Positions 18,855 to 31,255 of a DNA stretch of 64,000 bases are shown piece by piece. The stretch is from Micromonospora sp. NBC_01740 (GTDB taxonomy: Bacteria; Actinomycetota; Actinomycetes; Mycobacteriales; Micromonosporaceae): assembly GCF_035920365.1 (NCBI RefSeq), contig NZ_CP109150.1, positions 5,456,001 through 5,520,000 of the forward strand. The letters are read 5' to 3'. The notes beneath the pieces were generated by a model. The model had not been told where the DNA came from. It saw only the letters and a list, made by a program, of their open reading frames with translations, and did not search any database. Each line of letters begins with the position of its first letter. The stretch's first letter is position 1. A program made the translations under genes and the position numbers.

Positions 18855-21383
18855 TCAGTTGGTGATCAGGTTGGTCCGGCGGCCCGCGACGCCCCGCGCG
18901 TACGCGGCCATCGCGGTGGCCACCTGGGTCGGGTCGCGGTGCGCGGAGCGCTGCTGCGGCACGGTGACGCCGCCCGGGACGAGGTGCTGTCGCGGCTGAC
19001 GCCGCGGCAGGCCGGACGTGGTGGTGGCGACGACCTCGGGCGCGTCGGCCCGGGCGGCGGTCCGCCAGGCCTCGTCGGCGGGGCTGGCCCACGGCCCCGC
19101 GTTCGTGGCGTCGTCGTGGCCGGCCTGGAACCAGTGGTTGACCTCCTCGAAGATGACGAGTTCCTCGGTGGGCTCGTCACCTGCTCCGGCCGGCGCCGGT
19201 GCGGGCCGGAACACCGGCGCCACCGGCAGTGCCCGCTCGGGCGTCGGACCGCCCGTCCACGGTTCCGCCGGGCTTCCCGCCCACGGCTGCGGGGCCGTGG
19301 CGTACGCCGGCGGCGCGAGGGTGGTCCGCGCCGCGCGCCGCGACGGCCGGCCCGGCGTGAGCAGGAACTCCTCCGGGGGCAGCGGTCGGATGATCGCCCC
19401 CGGGAACGCCGCCTCGGCGATGATGCCGCGCCGGGGACCCGGACGGAGCTGGACGGCCGCGCCCAGCCGGGCGGCGAGCTGTCCCACGACGACCAGCCCC
19501 ATCGCCCGTACGGCCGCGACGTCGATGGCGGGCGGGCGGGCCAGCAGGTCGTTGAGCTGCTGCCGACGCTGCGGGGACAGCCCCACGCCCTCGTCGCTGA
19601 CCTGGACGATCACCCGGTCGCCGAGGCTGCGGGCGGTCACCCACGCCTCGGTGCCCGGCGCGGAGTAGCCGGTGGCGTTGTCCATCAGCTCGGCCAGCAG
19701 GTGCACGACCTCGTCGACGGCGTCGGCCGCGACGGCGACGTCTCCGTCGACCATGCCGAGGCGGATCCTGGCGTAGTGCTCGATCTGGCTCTGCGCGGCC
19801 TGGAGCACCTGTTGCAGGGGTACGTCGTGCTGGCGTACCCGCCCGACCCCCACTCCGCCCAGCACCAGCAGGCTGGCGTTGATCCGTCCCATCCGGGTGG
19901 CCAGGTTGTCCAACGTGTAGAGCTGGTCCAGCCGTTCGGGGTCGGTCTCGTCCCGTTCGACCTTGTCGACCTGCGCCAGCACCGCGTCGACCAGCCGCTG
20001 CTCGCGGCGACTGAGGTGGATGAAGATGTCGGCCGTGTTGGCCCGCATGACCGCCTGCTCGGCCGCGGTACGCACGGCCGCCCGGTGCACGGCCGCGAAC
20101 GCCTCCCCCAGCTCGCCGATCTCGTCGCCGCGCGACGGCTCCAGGGCCTCCGCGGACTGTTGGCGGGCCAGCTCGTCCGGGTCCACCGACGAGCTGTCCG
20201 GTTGCTGGAGCCGGGCCACCACCTGCGGCAGCCGTTCGAAGGCGACGGCGTTCGCGGCGTCCCGCAGCCGGCGCAGGCGCCGCGTGATCTGCCGGGCCAC
20301 CGCCCAGGTGACCAGCGCGGTGAGCAGCAGGGCCACCGCCACGGCAGCCGCCTCGACGGCCGTGCGCCGCCGCTGGTCGGCGTGGGCGGACCGGATGTCG
20401 TCGAGCACCGCCGCGTCGACCCGTTGACGCAGCTCGGCCAGGCGGACGGACCACTGCTGGGTCGCGGCGACCCACGCGCCGGGGTCCAGCCGCAACCGGC
20501 TTCCCGCCCGGGTCCTCGACACCTCGTCCTGCAGCCGTTGCAGCAGCAGGGCGTCCCGGCCGCTGCCCGCCTGCTCCCACCAGCCCCGCCAGGCGGGCCG
20601 GGCGAGGGCCAGGAAAGACAGGCTCGACTCGGTGAAGCCGGACCGGGCGGCGGTGATGTCCTGCTGCATGGCGGGGGTCAGCTGGTCGGCCGCCACCGCG
20701 CGCAGGACGGCGACCTGCTGCTGGCCGGCCGCCTCGGCCGCCTTGGACAGCGCGGCCGAGGCCCGCATGCCGTCCGTGATCCGGGCGTTGACCGCGCCGA
20801 GGGTGACGCTCTCCCGAAGGCTGAGCAGGTCGGCGATCACGATCCGGTAGCTGAAGGTCATCGCTGACACCGAGGCGTGCGCCGCCGTACGCACCTGCGC
20901 GCGCAGCGGCGGCAGGCCCTCCAGCGCCAGGTCGATCCGCTGGAGCGCGGACTGCCCGGCGGCGGGTCCGGCAGGCACCAGCGCCCGCTGCCGGCGGTAG
21001 CGGGCGACGGCGTCGTCGGTGCTCCCGGTGGCGTCCGCGAAGGCTTCCTGCTGCTCGGCCGCGCCCCGGCTGAGCAGGTCGGCGGCGACGACGCGCTCGC
21101 GTTGCAGCCGGTGGGCCAGGTCGCCCGCGTCGGCACCGAGGTGCGCCAGGAGTCCGAGATCGCTCGCGCGGGTCGTCTGGCGGACGCTCTCGGTCAGGGC
21201 GAGGCCGGCGAATCCCATCACGGCGACCAGCGGGGCCGCCACGATGAGGCGCATCCGGGTGCCGATCTTCCAGCCGCGGCGGCCGGTCGGGTAGGGTCGG
21301 GCCGCGTGGGACCTCGTGCTCGACGCCAAGACTGACTCCCGCGACTCATCCAAGACGGCCAATGCGTACCTTGCCGTTTGCAC
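18855..21383 (-). CDS. CvnA-like sensor kinase with nitrate/nitrite-sensing domain
   Basis: This is a membrane sensor of about 842 residues. A first membrane segment (about 44-67) is followed by an extracytoplasmic helical NIT-like domain, a second segment (about 345-367) and a HAMP-like linker. Next come a degenerate DHp region, a HATPase domain with N-box ELMDNA and G1 box DEGVGL, and a long Pro-rich tail. In CvnA-type kinases the DHp motif reads LDHLATRM; here it is LDN493LATRM, so the expected His is Asn. The GTG start has only a weak RBS, and a TTG 54 nt downstream is possible. It starts an operon with roadblock, importer and methyltransferase genes. Confidence 0.85.
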   Translation of the reverse strand: MQTARYALAVLDESRESVLASSTRSHAARPYPTGRRGWKIGTRMRLIVAAPLVAVMGFAGLALTESVRQTTRASDLGLLAHLGADAGDLAHRLQRERVVAADLLSRGAAEQQEAFADATGSTDDAVARYRRQRALVPAGPAAGQSALQRIDLALEGLPPLRAQVRTAAHASVSAMTFSYRIVIADLLSLRESVTLGAVNARITDGMRASAALSKAAEAAGQQQVAVLRAVAADQLTPAMQQDITAARSGFTESSLSFLALARPAWRGWWEQAGSGRDALLLQRLQDEVSRTRAGSRLRLDPGAWVAATQQWSVRLAELRQRVDAAVLDDIRSAHADQRRRTAVEAAAVAVALLLTALVTWAVARQITRRLRRLRDAANAVAFERLPQVVARLQQPDSSSVDPDELARQQSAEALEPSRGDEIGELGEAFAAVHRAAVRTAAEQAVMRANTADIFIHLSRREQRLVDAVLAQVDKVERDETDPERLDQLYTLDNLATRMGRINASLLVLGGVGVGRVRQHDVPLQQVLQAAQSQIEHYARIRLGMVDGDVAVAADAVDEVVHLLAELMDNATGYSAPGTEAWVTARSLGDRVIVQVSDEGVGLSPQRRQQLNDLLARPPAIDVAAVRAMGLVVVGQLAARLGAAVQLRPGPRRGIIAEAAFPGAIIRPLPPEEFLLTPGRPSRRAARTTLAPPAYATAPQPWAGSPAEPWTGGPTPERALPVAPVFRPAPAPAGAGDEPTEELVIFEEVNHWFQAGHDDATNAGPWASPADEAWRTAARADAPEVVATTTSGLPRRQPRQHLVPGGVTVPQQRSAHRDPTQVATAMAAYARGVAGRRTNLITN

Positions 21384-21428
21384 GTCTCATTCCGCCGGAA
21401 CCAACGCCCACAGAGAAGACCTGACGGT

Positions 21429-21459
21429 GGTACAAACGGCCCGTACCGGCATCTGTACC
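21429..21459. promoter_or_regulatory. Inverted repeat upstream of the kinase operon
   Basis: GGTACA and TGTACC face each other across 19 nt, with an internal CGTACCG forming a third similar half-site. It lies 46-76 nt upstream of the kinase start in the only gap before the operon. It could be a binding site for a regulator such as the upstream XRE protein; this is a weak inference. Confidence 0.25.
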
Positions 21460-21507
21460 CAGCGCCAGCAGCGCCCGTCCCGCCCCGCGGGTCCGACCCC
21501 GCGCAGG

Positions 21508-21981
21508 TCAGGAGCGCCCGGGTCGCCCGCCTGACGGGTGCGGCGGGAGGTCCGCCTCCGGCGGCCCGCCGAGCACCTGGCCGATCAGCTCCCGCAGCTC
21601 GTCGATCGCCGCCACGACCGCCTCCGGGTCGCGCGCGTCCCGCCGCGCGGCCGGCGGCACGAGGGCCGGGTCGGGCTCTGCCACCGTTCCGAACCGGGGG
21701 CCACGGCGGCCGTCCGCCGCCAACTGCTCCGCCGCGACCTGCGGCCACAGCGCCGCCAGGCAACCGCCGGTGCCGAGCACCTCGTCGCAGCGGACGGCGA
21801 ACTCGTGACTGCCGTACCGGCGGCCGGACTCGACCGCGGCGACCGTCTCGCGACTGAACCGCACCCGCTCCGCGAGCGCCCGCTGGGTCAACCCCTGACG
21901 GGTGCGCCAGGTGCGCAGTTCGGAGCGGAACCGGTGGATGGCACCGGAGCGCTGGGCGCTCGACGGGGGCGTGCGATCCAT
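21508..21981 (-). CDS. XRE family helix-turn-helix regulator (Scr1-type)
   Basis: This is a 157-residue DNA-binding protein. The helix-turn-helix lies at about residues 15-70 (LRTWRTRQGLTQRALAERV and VAAVESGRR), followed by the Scr1-like FAVRCDEVLGTGGCLAALW segment. The C-terminal third is acidic then Pro/Gly-rich and looks disordered. The ATG is preceded by AAGGTG; an earlier in-frame ATG lacks an RBS. Full-length Scr1 proteins are longer (about 280 residues), so this is a short form. It is encoded just upstream of the sensor-kinase operon on the same strand. No DUF397 partner is visible. Confidence 0.8.
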   Translation of the reverse strand: MDRTPPSSAQRSGAIHRFRSELRTWRTRQGLTQRALAERVRFSRETVAAVESGRRYGSHEFAVRCDEVLGTGGCLAALWPQVAAEQLAADGRRGPRFGTVAEPDPALVPPAARRDARDPEAVVAAIDELRELIGQVLGGPPEADLPPHPSGGRPGRS

Positions 21982-22247
21982 GTGTTCACCTTCGCGACGC
22001 CGACCGGCCGGCATCGGCATCGGCATCAATAGACATTGGGCGATGAATGGGTATTCGCAGGGGACAATTCTTAACCCATCGGTCGACGGGTGTGAAGACG
22101 TGACTTCGGAGCGTAGTCACCTGTCAGGGGCCGCGGCGGCCCCCACGGGTCCGCGCGCAGCCGGTCGGGCGCCGCTCGGCACGGTCCGACGGCCCCCGCC
22201 CGGAGAACAGGATCGGCGCCACCGCGACGCCGCCGCGAGGCGGCTGG
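21982..22247. other. Intergenic region upstream of XRE gene
   Basis: This 266-bp gap separates the P450 stop from the XRE start. It contains a relatively AT-rich patch (around GGGACAATTCTTAACCC, about 22059-22077) that probably carries the XRE promoter. No gene or clear terminator was found. Confidence 0.4.
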
Positions 22248-23519
22248 TCACCCGGCGACAGGCGCCGCCGGAGCACCGGACGGCACCGTCGTGCCGAGGA
22301 CCACCGGCAGGCTCCGGTGCGCGCGGAAGGCGATGTTGACCTTGTACGAGCGGCGATGGCCGGGGGCCAGGCGCAGTCCGGGAACCGCTCGGCAGAGCCG
22401 GGTCAACGCCGTCCTCGCCTCCAGCCGGGCCAGCGCCGCGCCGATACAGAAGTGCGGCCCGTGCCCGAACGAGAGGTGCCCGTCCCCGTCGGACCGGTGC
22501 GGATCGAATTGTTCCGGCCGGGCGAACTCCGCCGGATCCCGGTTGGCGGCGCCGATCAGCAGCAGGCAGCGCGCGCCCGCCGGAATGGTGACGCCGTCCA
22601 GGGTGACGGGTCGGCGGGTCACCCGCAGCCAGCCGTCGATGGCGGGCGCGAAACGCAGCGTCTCGGTCAGGAACGCGGGTATCCGGCGCGGGTCCTCGCC
22701 GAGCTCCCGCCACCGGCCCGGGCCCGACAGCGCCTGGTCGAGCGCGTGGGCGAGCAGCCCGGCCGTCGTCTCGTGCCCGGCGACCATGAGGTTGAACACG
22801 ATGCTCGACACCTCGGCCACCGTGAGCACCTCGTCGTCGCCGTCGCGGTACGCCAGCAGTTGGCTGACGTAGTCCTCGCCGTACCGGGCACCGCCGAGTC
22901 GGGCGCCGACCAACCGCTCGCAGTAGCGCCAGAACTCCCACAGGTCCCGGGCCAGCCGGACCTGCTCGGCCGGGTCCGGCTGCCCCCAGAGCAACGCGAT
23001 CTGGCCGTCCCCCCAGGCCCTGACCCGCCCGACGTCCTCCTCCGGTACGCCGAGGATGTCGAGCAGGACCAGCAGGGGCAGTTCGGTGGTGAACTCGCCG
23101 ACGAGGTCCGCCCGCCCGTCGGCGCGGTCGACGAGCCGGGACACCAGTTCGTCGACCCGGCGCTCGACGATCGCGCCGTACCGGCGTTCGACGCGTTCGG
23201 CGGTGTTGGCGAAGGTCGCCCGCAGGGCCCGGCGGGTCCGGGGGTGCGCCGGGGGGTCCGCGGCGGCGGTGGTGGGCGGCGCGTCGATGCGGGCGATGAA
23301 CTCCATCGCCTCGGGGCAGACGTCGTAGATCGGGGCGAGGGTGAGGGCGTTGCCGAAGGCCTCCGCGTCACCCAGCGCGCGGCGCACGTCGGCGTGCCGG
23401 GTGATCAGCCACAGCCCCAGGTCCGGGTCGTGGCGCACCCCCTCGGGCTCGTCCAGTAGCCGCCGCCACACCTGCGCCGGGTCGGTGAGATACGCCCCCG
23501 CGAACGGATCCAATCGCAT
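22248..23519 (-). CDS. Cytochrome P450
   Basis: This is a soluble bacterial P450 of 423 residues. It has the I-helix oxygen-activation motif AGHETT, the K-helix ExxR in ETLR, and the heme loop FGHGPHFCIGAALARLE with the Cys thiolate ligand. I chose the ATG of MRLDPFAGAYL because GAGGAGG lies just upstream; the reading frame is open a further 285 nt but that stretch looks non-coding. No ferredoxin gene is adjacent and no biosynthetic genes flank it, so it depends on redox partners encoded elsewhere. The substrate is unknown. Confidence 0.93.
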   Translation of the reverse strand: MRLDPFAGAYLTDPAQVWRRLLDEPEGVRHDPDLGLWLITRHADVRRALGDAEAFGNALTLAPIYDVCPEAMEFIARIDAPPTTAAADPPAHPRTRRALRATFANTAERVERRYGAIVERRVDELVSRLVDRADGRADLVGEFTTELPLLVLLDILGVPEEDVGRVRAWGDGQIALLWGQPDPAEQVRLARDLWEFWRYCERLVGARLGGARYGEDYVSQLLAYRDGDDEVLTVAEVSSIVFNLMVAGHETTAGLLAHALDQALSGPGRWRELGEDPRRIPAFLTETLRFAPAIDGWLRVTRRPVTLDGVTIPAGARCLLLIGAANRDPAEFARPEQFDPHRSDGDGHLSFGHGPHFCIGAALARLEARTALTRLCRAVPGLRLAPGHRRSYKVNIAFRAHRSLPVVLGTTVPSGAPAAPVAG

Positions 23520-24092
23520 GACCGCCTCCTCGAACGCCATGGCCACGAACGGAATTGCCGAACGACTCCCGGGGCTCCGGCTACCGCCGCAGGCTTCACG
23601 GTGCGCCCATTCCGGGAGCAAGTCAATATCGGCGTTCTTCAATGTGCCGATGCGCAATTTCCACGCCTTCGGCCACACGCGCACCACGTCGTTCTGCAAG
23701 TTGCGGGATGTTCCCTGCCCGCTGGTCGCGACATTGCACACGGTAGACGACGCAACGGCCGGCAGCGGGCACCGCGTCGCGCCACGGCCCCGCGTGTCCC
23801 GCACGACCGGGCGGAAAGGCGGTGTGACATCGACCGAGGATCAGGCCGTGAAAGGCCGACCGTACGCGCACCGGAAACAGGGCTCACGATGCGTTCAGTG
23901 AACGGCCGACCGATTACCCGAAGAAGTTCTCCCGGCAGGAGCGGCGGCAGATTCCGGCGGACGGCTCGGGGTCCCACGCGGGCGGCACGGGTCCGTGCGG
24001 GCGGCAGGTGGGGTCGTCGAGCAAGGACGACGCGCAAGGCGACCCACCCCGGCGATCCGGGGGGGGGCGGCCCGGGGTGGGAGTCGACCGGT
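23520..24092. other. Long intergenic region between P450 and htpG
   Basis: This roughly 570-bp stretch has lower GC than its surroundings in its first half. It contains a 13-bp palindrome, CGTTCAGTGAACG (23892-23904), and a nine-G run near 24059-24067. I see no convincing gene: the open frames here lack RBSs and actinomycete codon bias. It probably holds the P450 promoter and possibly a regulator site. Confidence 0.4.
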
Positions 24093-24129
24093 CACGGGCC
24101 GGCCGGCGGCACCCGCCGGCCGGCCCGTG
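24093..24129 (-). terminator. Strong hairpin terminator after htpG
   Basis: CACGGGCCGGCCGGCGG pairs perfectly with CCGCCGGCCGGCCCGTG over 17 bp, with a 3-nt loop. It starts 7 nt past the htpG stop. There is no downstream T-run. Confidence 0.7.
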
Positions 24130-24136
24130 CGTGCGG

Positions 24137-26050
24137 CTAGAGGGTACGGGCGAGCCGGTCGGCGAGCATGCGGGTGAACCGGGACGGGTCGGCCAGTTCC
24201 CCGCCCTCGGCGAGCAGCGCCAGGCCGTAAAGCAGCTCGGCGGTCTCCTTCAGCGACTCCTCCGTGCCGCTCTGCTCGTGCGCCTTGCGCAGGCCGGTGA
24301 CCAGCGGGTGCCCGGGGTTGAGCTCCAGGATCCGCTTCACCGTCGGCACCTCGTGCCCCATCGCCCGGTACATCTTCTCCAGCGTCGGGGTGATGTCGTG
24401 GGCGTCGCCGACGACGCAGGCGGGCGAGGTGGTCAGCCGGGAGGAGAGGCGGACCTCCTTGACGGAGTCGGCGAGGGTGGCGTCCATCCAGGTGAGCAGG
24501 TCGGCGAAGTCCTTGCGCTGCTGCTCGCGCTCGGCCTCGGCCTCCTTCTTCTCCTCCTCGGTGTCCAGGTCCACCTGGCCCTTGGCGATGGAGCGCAGCG
24601 TCCTGCCGTCGTACTGGCCGACGCGCTCGATCCACACCTCGTCGACCGGGTCGGTGAGCAGCAGCACCTCGTAGCCCTTGGCGCGGAACGCCTCCATGTG
24701 CGGCGAGTTCTCGATCATCGTGCGCGAGTCGCCGGTGGCGTAGTAGATGTCGCTCTGCCCGTCCTTCATCCGGCCGACGTAGCCGGCAAGGTCCGTGGGT
24801 TCGGCCGGATCGTGGGTGGAGGCGACCGACAGGATCTCCAGGAGCGTGTCCCGGTTCTCCGTGTCGTCGATCAGGCCCTCCTTGACGGCGGCGCCGAACT
24901 CGGTCCAGAAGGTCCGGTAACGCTCGGCGTGGTTCGCCTTCATGTCCTTGACGGTGGACAGGATCTTCTTGACCAGCCGGCGGCGGACGACCTGGATCTG
25001 CCGGTCCTGCTGGAGGATCTCCCGGGAGATGTTCAGCGACAGGTCGTGCGCGTCCACGACGCCCTTGACGAAGCGCAGGTAGTTCGGCATGAGCGCTTCG
25101 CAGTCGTCCATGATGAAGACGCGCTTGACGTAGAGCTGCACGCCGCGGCGGCCCTGCGGGGCGAACAGGTCCAGCGGCGCGTGCGACGGGATGAACAGCA
25201 GGGCCTCGTACTCGAAGGTGCCCTCGCCCCGCATGTGCACGATGTCCAGCGGGTCCGCCCAGTCGTGGCTGACGTGCTTGTAGAACTCCTTGTACTCGGC
25301 CTCGTCGACCTCGTCGCGGGAGCGGGCCCAGAGCGCCTTCATCGAGTTGAGCGTCTGGGTCTCGGTGCTGGTCTCGTCGCCCTCGCCGGTGCGCTCGACG
25401 GTCATCCGGATCGGCCAGGCGATGAAGTCCGAGTAGCGCTTGACGATCTCCCAGATCGTCCACTCGGCGGTGTAGTCGTGCAGGTTGTCCTCGTCGTCGG
25501 CCGGCTTGAGGTGCAGGGTCACCGACGTGCCCTGCGGCGCCTCCTCGACCGACTCGACGGAGTACGTGCCCTCACCGGCCGACTCCCACCGGGTGCCGAC
25601 GCTCTCCCCCGCCCGGCGGGTCACCAGCTCCACCCGGTCGGCGACCATGAACGCCGCGTAGAAGCCCACGCCGAACTGGCCGATCAGCTCCTGCCGCGCC
25701 CCGGCGTCGGAGGACTCGCGCAGCTTGCTCAGCAGCTCGGCGGTCCCGGACTTGGCGATCGTGCCGATCACCTGGACCACCTCGTCGCGGGACATGCCGA
25801 TGCCGTTGTCCCGGACGGTCAGCGTGCGCGCTGCCTTGTCGACCTCGATCTCGATGCGCAGGTCGGAGGTGTCGACCTCCAGCTCCTTGTCGACCATCGA
25901 CGCCAGGCGCAGCTTGTCCAGCGCGTCCGATGCGTTCGAGATCAGTTCACGCAGGAAGACGTCCTTGTTCGAATAGATCGAGTGGACCATCAGCTGGAGC
26001 AGCTGACGCGCCTCGGCCTGGAACTCCAACGTCTCGGCCCGGTTGCTCAC
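24137..26050 (-). CDS. htpG: Molecular chaperone HtpG (Hsp90)
   Basis: This is a cytosolic ATP-dependent chaperone of 637 residues, full-length. The N-terminal GHKL ATPase has LRELISNASDALDKLR, the DNGIGM box and GQFGVGFYAAFMV. The middle domain shows LLFIPSHAPLDLF and VKRVFIMDDCEALMP, and the C-terminal dimerisation domain is present. GTG (VSNRAETLEF) is chosen because AAAGGA lies 6 nt upstream; an ATG five codons earlier has no spaced RBS. It is monocistronic, ended by a strong hairpin. Confidence 0.96.
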   Translation of the reverse strand: MSNRAETLEFQAEARQLLQLMVHSIYSNKDVFLRELISNASDALDKLRLASMVDKELEVDTSDLRIEIEVDKAARTLTVRDNGIGMSRDEVVQVIGTIAKSGTAELLSKLRESSDAGARQELIGQFGVGFYAAFMVADRVELVTRRAGESVGTRWESAGEGTYSVESVEEAPQGTSVTLHLKPADDEDNLHDYTAEWTIWEIVKRYSDFIAWPIRMTVERTGEGDETSTETQTLNSMKALWARSRDEVDEAEYKEFYKHVSHDWADPLDIVHMRGEGTFEYEALLFIPSHAPLDLFAPQGRRGVQLYVKRVFIMDDCEALMPNYLRFVKGVVDAHDLSLNISREILQQDRQIQVVRRRLVKKILSTVKDMKANHAERYRTFWTEFGAAVKEGLIDDTENRDTLLEILSVASTHDPAEPTDLAGYVGRMKDGQSDIYYATGDSRTMIENSPHMEAFRAKGYEVLLLTDPVDEVWIERVGQYDGRTLRSIAKGQVDLDTEEEKKEAEAEREQQRKDFADLLTWMDATLADSVKEVRLSSRLTTSPACVVGDAHDITPTLEKMYRAMGHEVPTVKRILELNPGHPLVTGLRKAHEQSGTEESLKETAELLYGLALLAEGGELADPSRFTRMLADRLARTL

Positions 26051-26255
26051 ACCGTGTCCTTTCATCCTCGAAAGCCCACCGAAGGTTCGCGGAAAGGATA
26101 CGAGCCGTCGCCGACGGCGAGACGACGGGACCGCGGAACGTCGGCTGGCGTCGCGTTGCCCCCGCGCCCTACCGTCGCAGTTGGCGTCGACGTGGCCGCC
26201 GGAGAAGCCGAGGGCTGGTGCGACCGCCGCGGCGGGCGGTCAGTACGGTAGGGAT

Positions 26256-26615
26256 GTGTCTCTATGGATGGCCGCGATGTGGGGACTGGTCGGCAGCGCG
26301 GTGGCCGAGGCGCTGAACCTCTCCGGGATGATGCGCCCGACCAGCGAGTCCAAGGGCCGGTGGCAGTGGCCGTGGCGGGACCGGCGGGACGCCCCGATCG
26401 TCGTGTTCGCGGTGCTGCTCAGGACCGTGGCCGGCACCGGCCTCGCCGCCGCGGCCGGGGCGGGTGGCCTGGCCACCACGGCCTTCGCCAGCTTCACCTT
26501 CGGGGTCGCGGCGCCACTGGTGATCGCCAAGATGTTCGACCAGGTCCGGGTGACGGAACGACCGGCCGACAGCGGCCGGGACGGCACGAGCGGCGAGCAC
26601 GATGACGCCGCGTGA
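26256..26615 (+). CDS. Small membrane protein of unknown function
   Basis: This is a 119-residue protein with an N-terminal hydrophobic stretch (MAAMWGLVGSAVAEAL), a charged loop (RWQWPWRDRRDAP) and a second, longer hydrophobic region that could span the membrane twice. The tail is acidic and hydrophilic. The GTG start lacks a spaced RBS, but a TACGGT box lies 6 nt upstream, suggesting a leaderless transcript. It overlaps the next gene by 14 nt, so the two products probably work together. I recognise no characterised family. Confidence 0.65.
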   Translation: MSLWMAAMWGLVGSAVAEALNLSGMMRPTSESKGRWQWPWRDRRDAPIVVFAVLLRTVAGTGLAAAAGAGGLATTAFASFTFGVAAPLVIAKMFDQVRVTERPADSGRDGTSGEHDDAA

Positions 26616-27630
26616 GAACCTGCTCGGCAGGTTCGTCGCCGCGCTGGCCGCCCGCCCGGCCACCACCGCCACGGCCGTTCCCGTACCGGCCCGGACGCGG
26701 CTCGCCGCCGCGCTGGCCGCCCGGCCGGTCGCCGCCCTCAGCGCCGGCCCGCTCCCCCGTCCCGACGCCGAGGACGACGACGGAGGGAAGCTGACCCACC
26801 AGGTCCGGGCTGTGCTCGCCGGCCTCCTCGGCGTCACCACGGACCAGTTGCGCGTCGACGCCGACGGCGACGTCGGCATCCGCGCCGGCTCGGCCATGAT
26901 CTTCGTACGGGCACAGGACGACCCGCCGCTGGTCGACGTGTTCTCTCCGCTGCTCACCGGCGTCGACCCGACCGAGTCCCTGTACCGGCGGCTCTCCGAC
27001 CTCACCAACGGGCTGGTGGTCGGGCGCGTCTACTGCACCGGCGACACGGTCTGGGCGTCCATCCCCGTCTTCGGGCAGGACTTCGCGCCCACCCATCTGC
27101 TGCTGGCCCTGCGGGCCATGATCGCGCTCGCCGACGACCTCGACGACCAGCTCCGGCGGGAGTTCGGCGGCAGCCGCTTCTTCGGCCCGGAGTCCGCCGG
27201 GCTGGTGGCGGTGCCCGACCCGACCGGCTACCTGCGCGACCTCGACCGGGCCGGCGCGAACGGGGCGGGCAGCGTCCTGGTCGACCTGCTGGCGGACCGG
27301 GGGCGGACGGAGGAACTGCGGATCCGTGCCGAGCACGGCGACTGGCACGCCGCCGCCCGGCTCGCCGCGCTGCTCGCCGGGGAGGGCCGCACCGACGAGG
27401 CCGAACGGTACTGGCGGATCGCCGCCGAGCAGGGTGATCCGCGCGCCCGCGACGAACTGGCCGCGCTGCTGGCCGCCCGGGGCCGGCACGACGAGGCGGT
27501 CGGCCTGCTGCGGCAGGCGGTCGACGCCGGCGACTGGCGGCACCTGCCGCTGCTGCTGACGCTGCTCACCGAAGGCGGCCTGGTCGACGAGGCGGTCGAG
27601 CTGCTGCGCCGCCGGGCGGCCGAGGGCTGA
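26602..27630 (+). CDS. TY-Chap (YbjN/CesT-like) domain protein with TPR/Sel1-like repeats
   Basis: This is a cytosolic protein of 342 residues. Residues about 62-190 resemble the TY-Chap/YbjN chaperone fold (AMIFVRAQDDPPLVDVFSPL, LNDLNN-like SDLTNGLVVGRVY and WASIPVFG). The C-terminal third has Sel1/TPR-like helical repeats with AARLAALLAGEGRTDEAER and YWRIAAEQGDP. It overlaps the small membrane gene upstream. TY-Chap domains are thought to bind peptides by analogy with type III secretion chaperones. A peptide-binding role here is inference from the family. Confidence 0.7.
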   Translation: MTPRENLLGRFVAALAARPATTATAVPVPARTRLAAALAARPVAALSAGPLPRPDAEDDDGGKLTHQVRAVLAGLLGVTTDQLRVDADGDVGIRAGSAMIFVRAQDDPPLVDVFSPLLTGVDPTESLYRRLSDLTNGLVVGRVYCTGDTVWASIPVFGQDFAPTHLLLALRAMIALADDLDDQLRREFGGSRFFGPESAGLVAVPDPTGYLRDLDRAGANGAGSVLVDLLADRGRTEELRIRAEHGDWHAAARLAALLAGEGRTDEAERYWRIAAEQGDPRARDELAALLAARGRHDEAVGLLRQAVDAGDWRHLPLLLTLLTEGGLVDEAVELLRRRAAEG

Positions 27631-27801
27631 CCCCGCCCGCCCCCGCCGACCCGATCTGCCGGGTCGAGGTGTGGAGATGTGCAGGCCTGGGTACAGACAC
27701 GCGCTGGGGTGCCGGCGGACGTACAGCTGAAGCTGGGTGCCAGGATGTGCGGGTAACACCAGCAAGGGTCGTCGGGGCCCGGAAGTGAGGGCTGCGATGA
27801 G

Positions 27802-30744
<2,943 letters not shown>

Positions 30745-31255
30745 CCCCGCCACAGGCGGGGCCTATCGCGCCTGCCGTCACCGAGTCGAACATATATGGC
30801 GTATGTCCCGTTTGTGGTGGCGGGGGTCACGGGTCGGGTGGGCATGGGCGGGGGTGCCGGGTCGTTGTAACCAATCACGGCCGCGTGACCGGGCCCGTTC
30901 GCCGGCCCGGTGGTCGCACGCCGGCCCGATGGCCGGCGGAATGCGGACCGGACCGGCGTGGTTACATCCCCCGGACCGCCGAGTACCTCCGCCTGATCCC
31001 GGGCGTCGGGCCGCCGGAATGACCGGCCGCCCACGGTGGTTACATCCCCGGGACCACCGAGCGGGCGACCGCCGCACCCGGACGGGCCCGCGAGACGGTG
31101 GAATGTGCGGCCGGCCCGACCGGTTGCATCCCCCGGGACGAGCCCGGCCGGCCCCGCCGGCCGCAGGCCCCCGAACATCTCGACCTTTCCTCAACCGTGG
31201 CACACCCACCCCCCTCTGGTGTGTCGCGTGCCCCCGATCGAAAGGTGCTGCCATC
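30745..31255. other. Intergenic region with repeat array upstream of C39-like gene
   Basis: This 511-bp gap contains three imperfect direct repeats plus an inverted copy of the GGTTACA core, annotated separately. AAAGGTG near 31241 is the RBS of the following gene. An open frame runs through the region but has no RBS or coding bias, so I treat it as non-coding. Confidence 0.5.
30938..31140 (+). repeat. Three imperfect direct repeats (78 and 84 bp periods)
   Basis: Units start with GGAATG at 30938, 31016 and 31100. Each carries a conserved block at the same phase: GTTACATCCCCCGGACC (30961), GTTACATCCCCGGGACC (31039) and GTTGCATCCCCCGGGAC (31123). An inverted relative, GTTGTAACC, lies at 30864-30872. 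The fixed spacing of the conserved blocks with divergent sequence between them suggests repeated protein-binding sites or structured RNA elements. Confidence 0.6.

Noticed and set aside
23520..23804. 95-residue N-terminal extension of the P450
   Set aside because: No RBS, poor codon bias and no P450 homology; GAGGAGG precedes the ATG at 23519.
23892..23904. Palindrome CGTTCAGTGAACG as a P450 operator
   Set aside because: It lies more than 370 bp upstream of the P450 start with no nearby promoter elements, so the link is too weak for a separate call.
24008..26251. 747-codon plus-strand open frame antisense to htpG
   Set aside because: It is the shadow of htpG, with repetitive Leu/Val/Asp/His composition and no domain.
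30803..31255. N-terminal extension of the C39-like protein through the repeat array
   Set aside because: The frame is open only because of base composition; a signal peptide and AAAGGTG RBS define the ATG at 31256.
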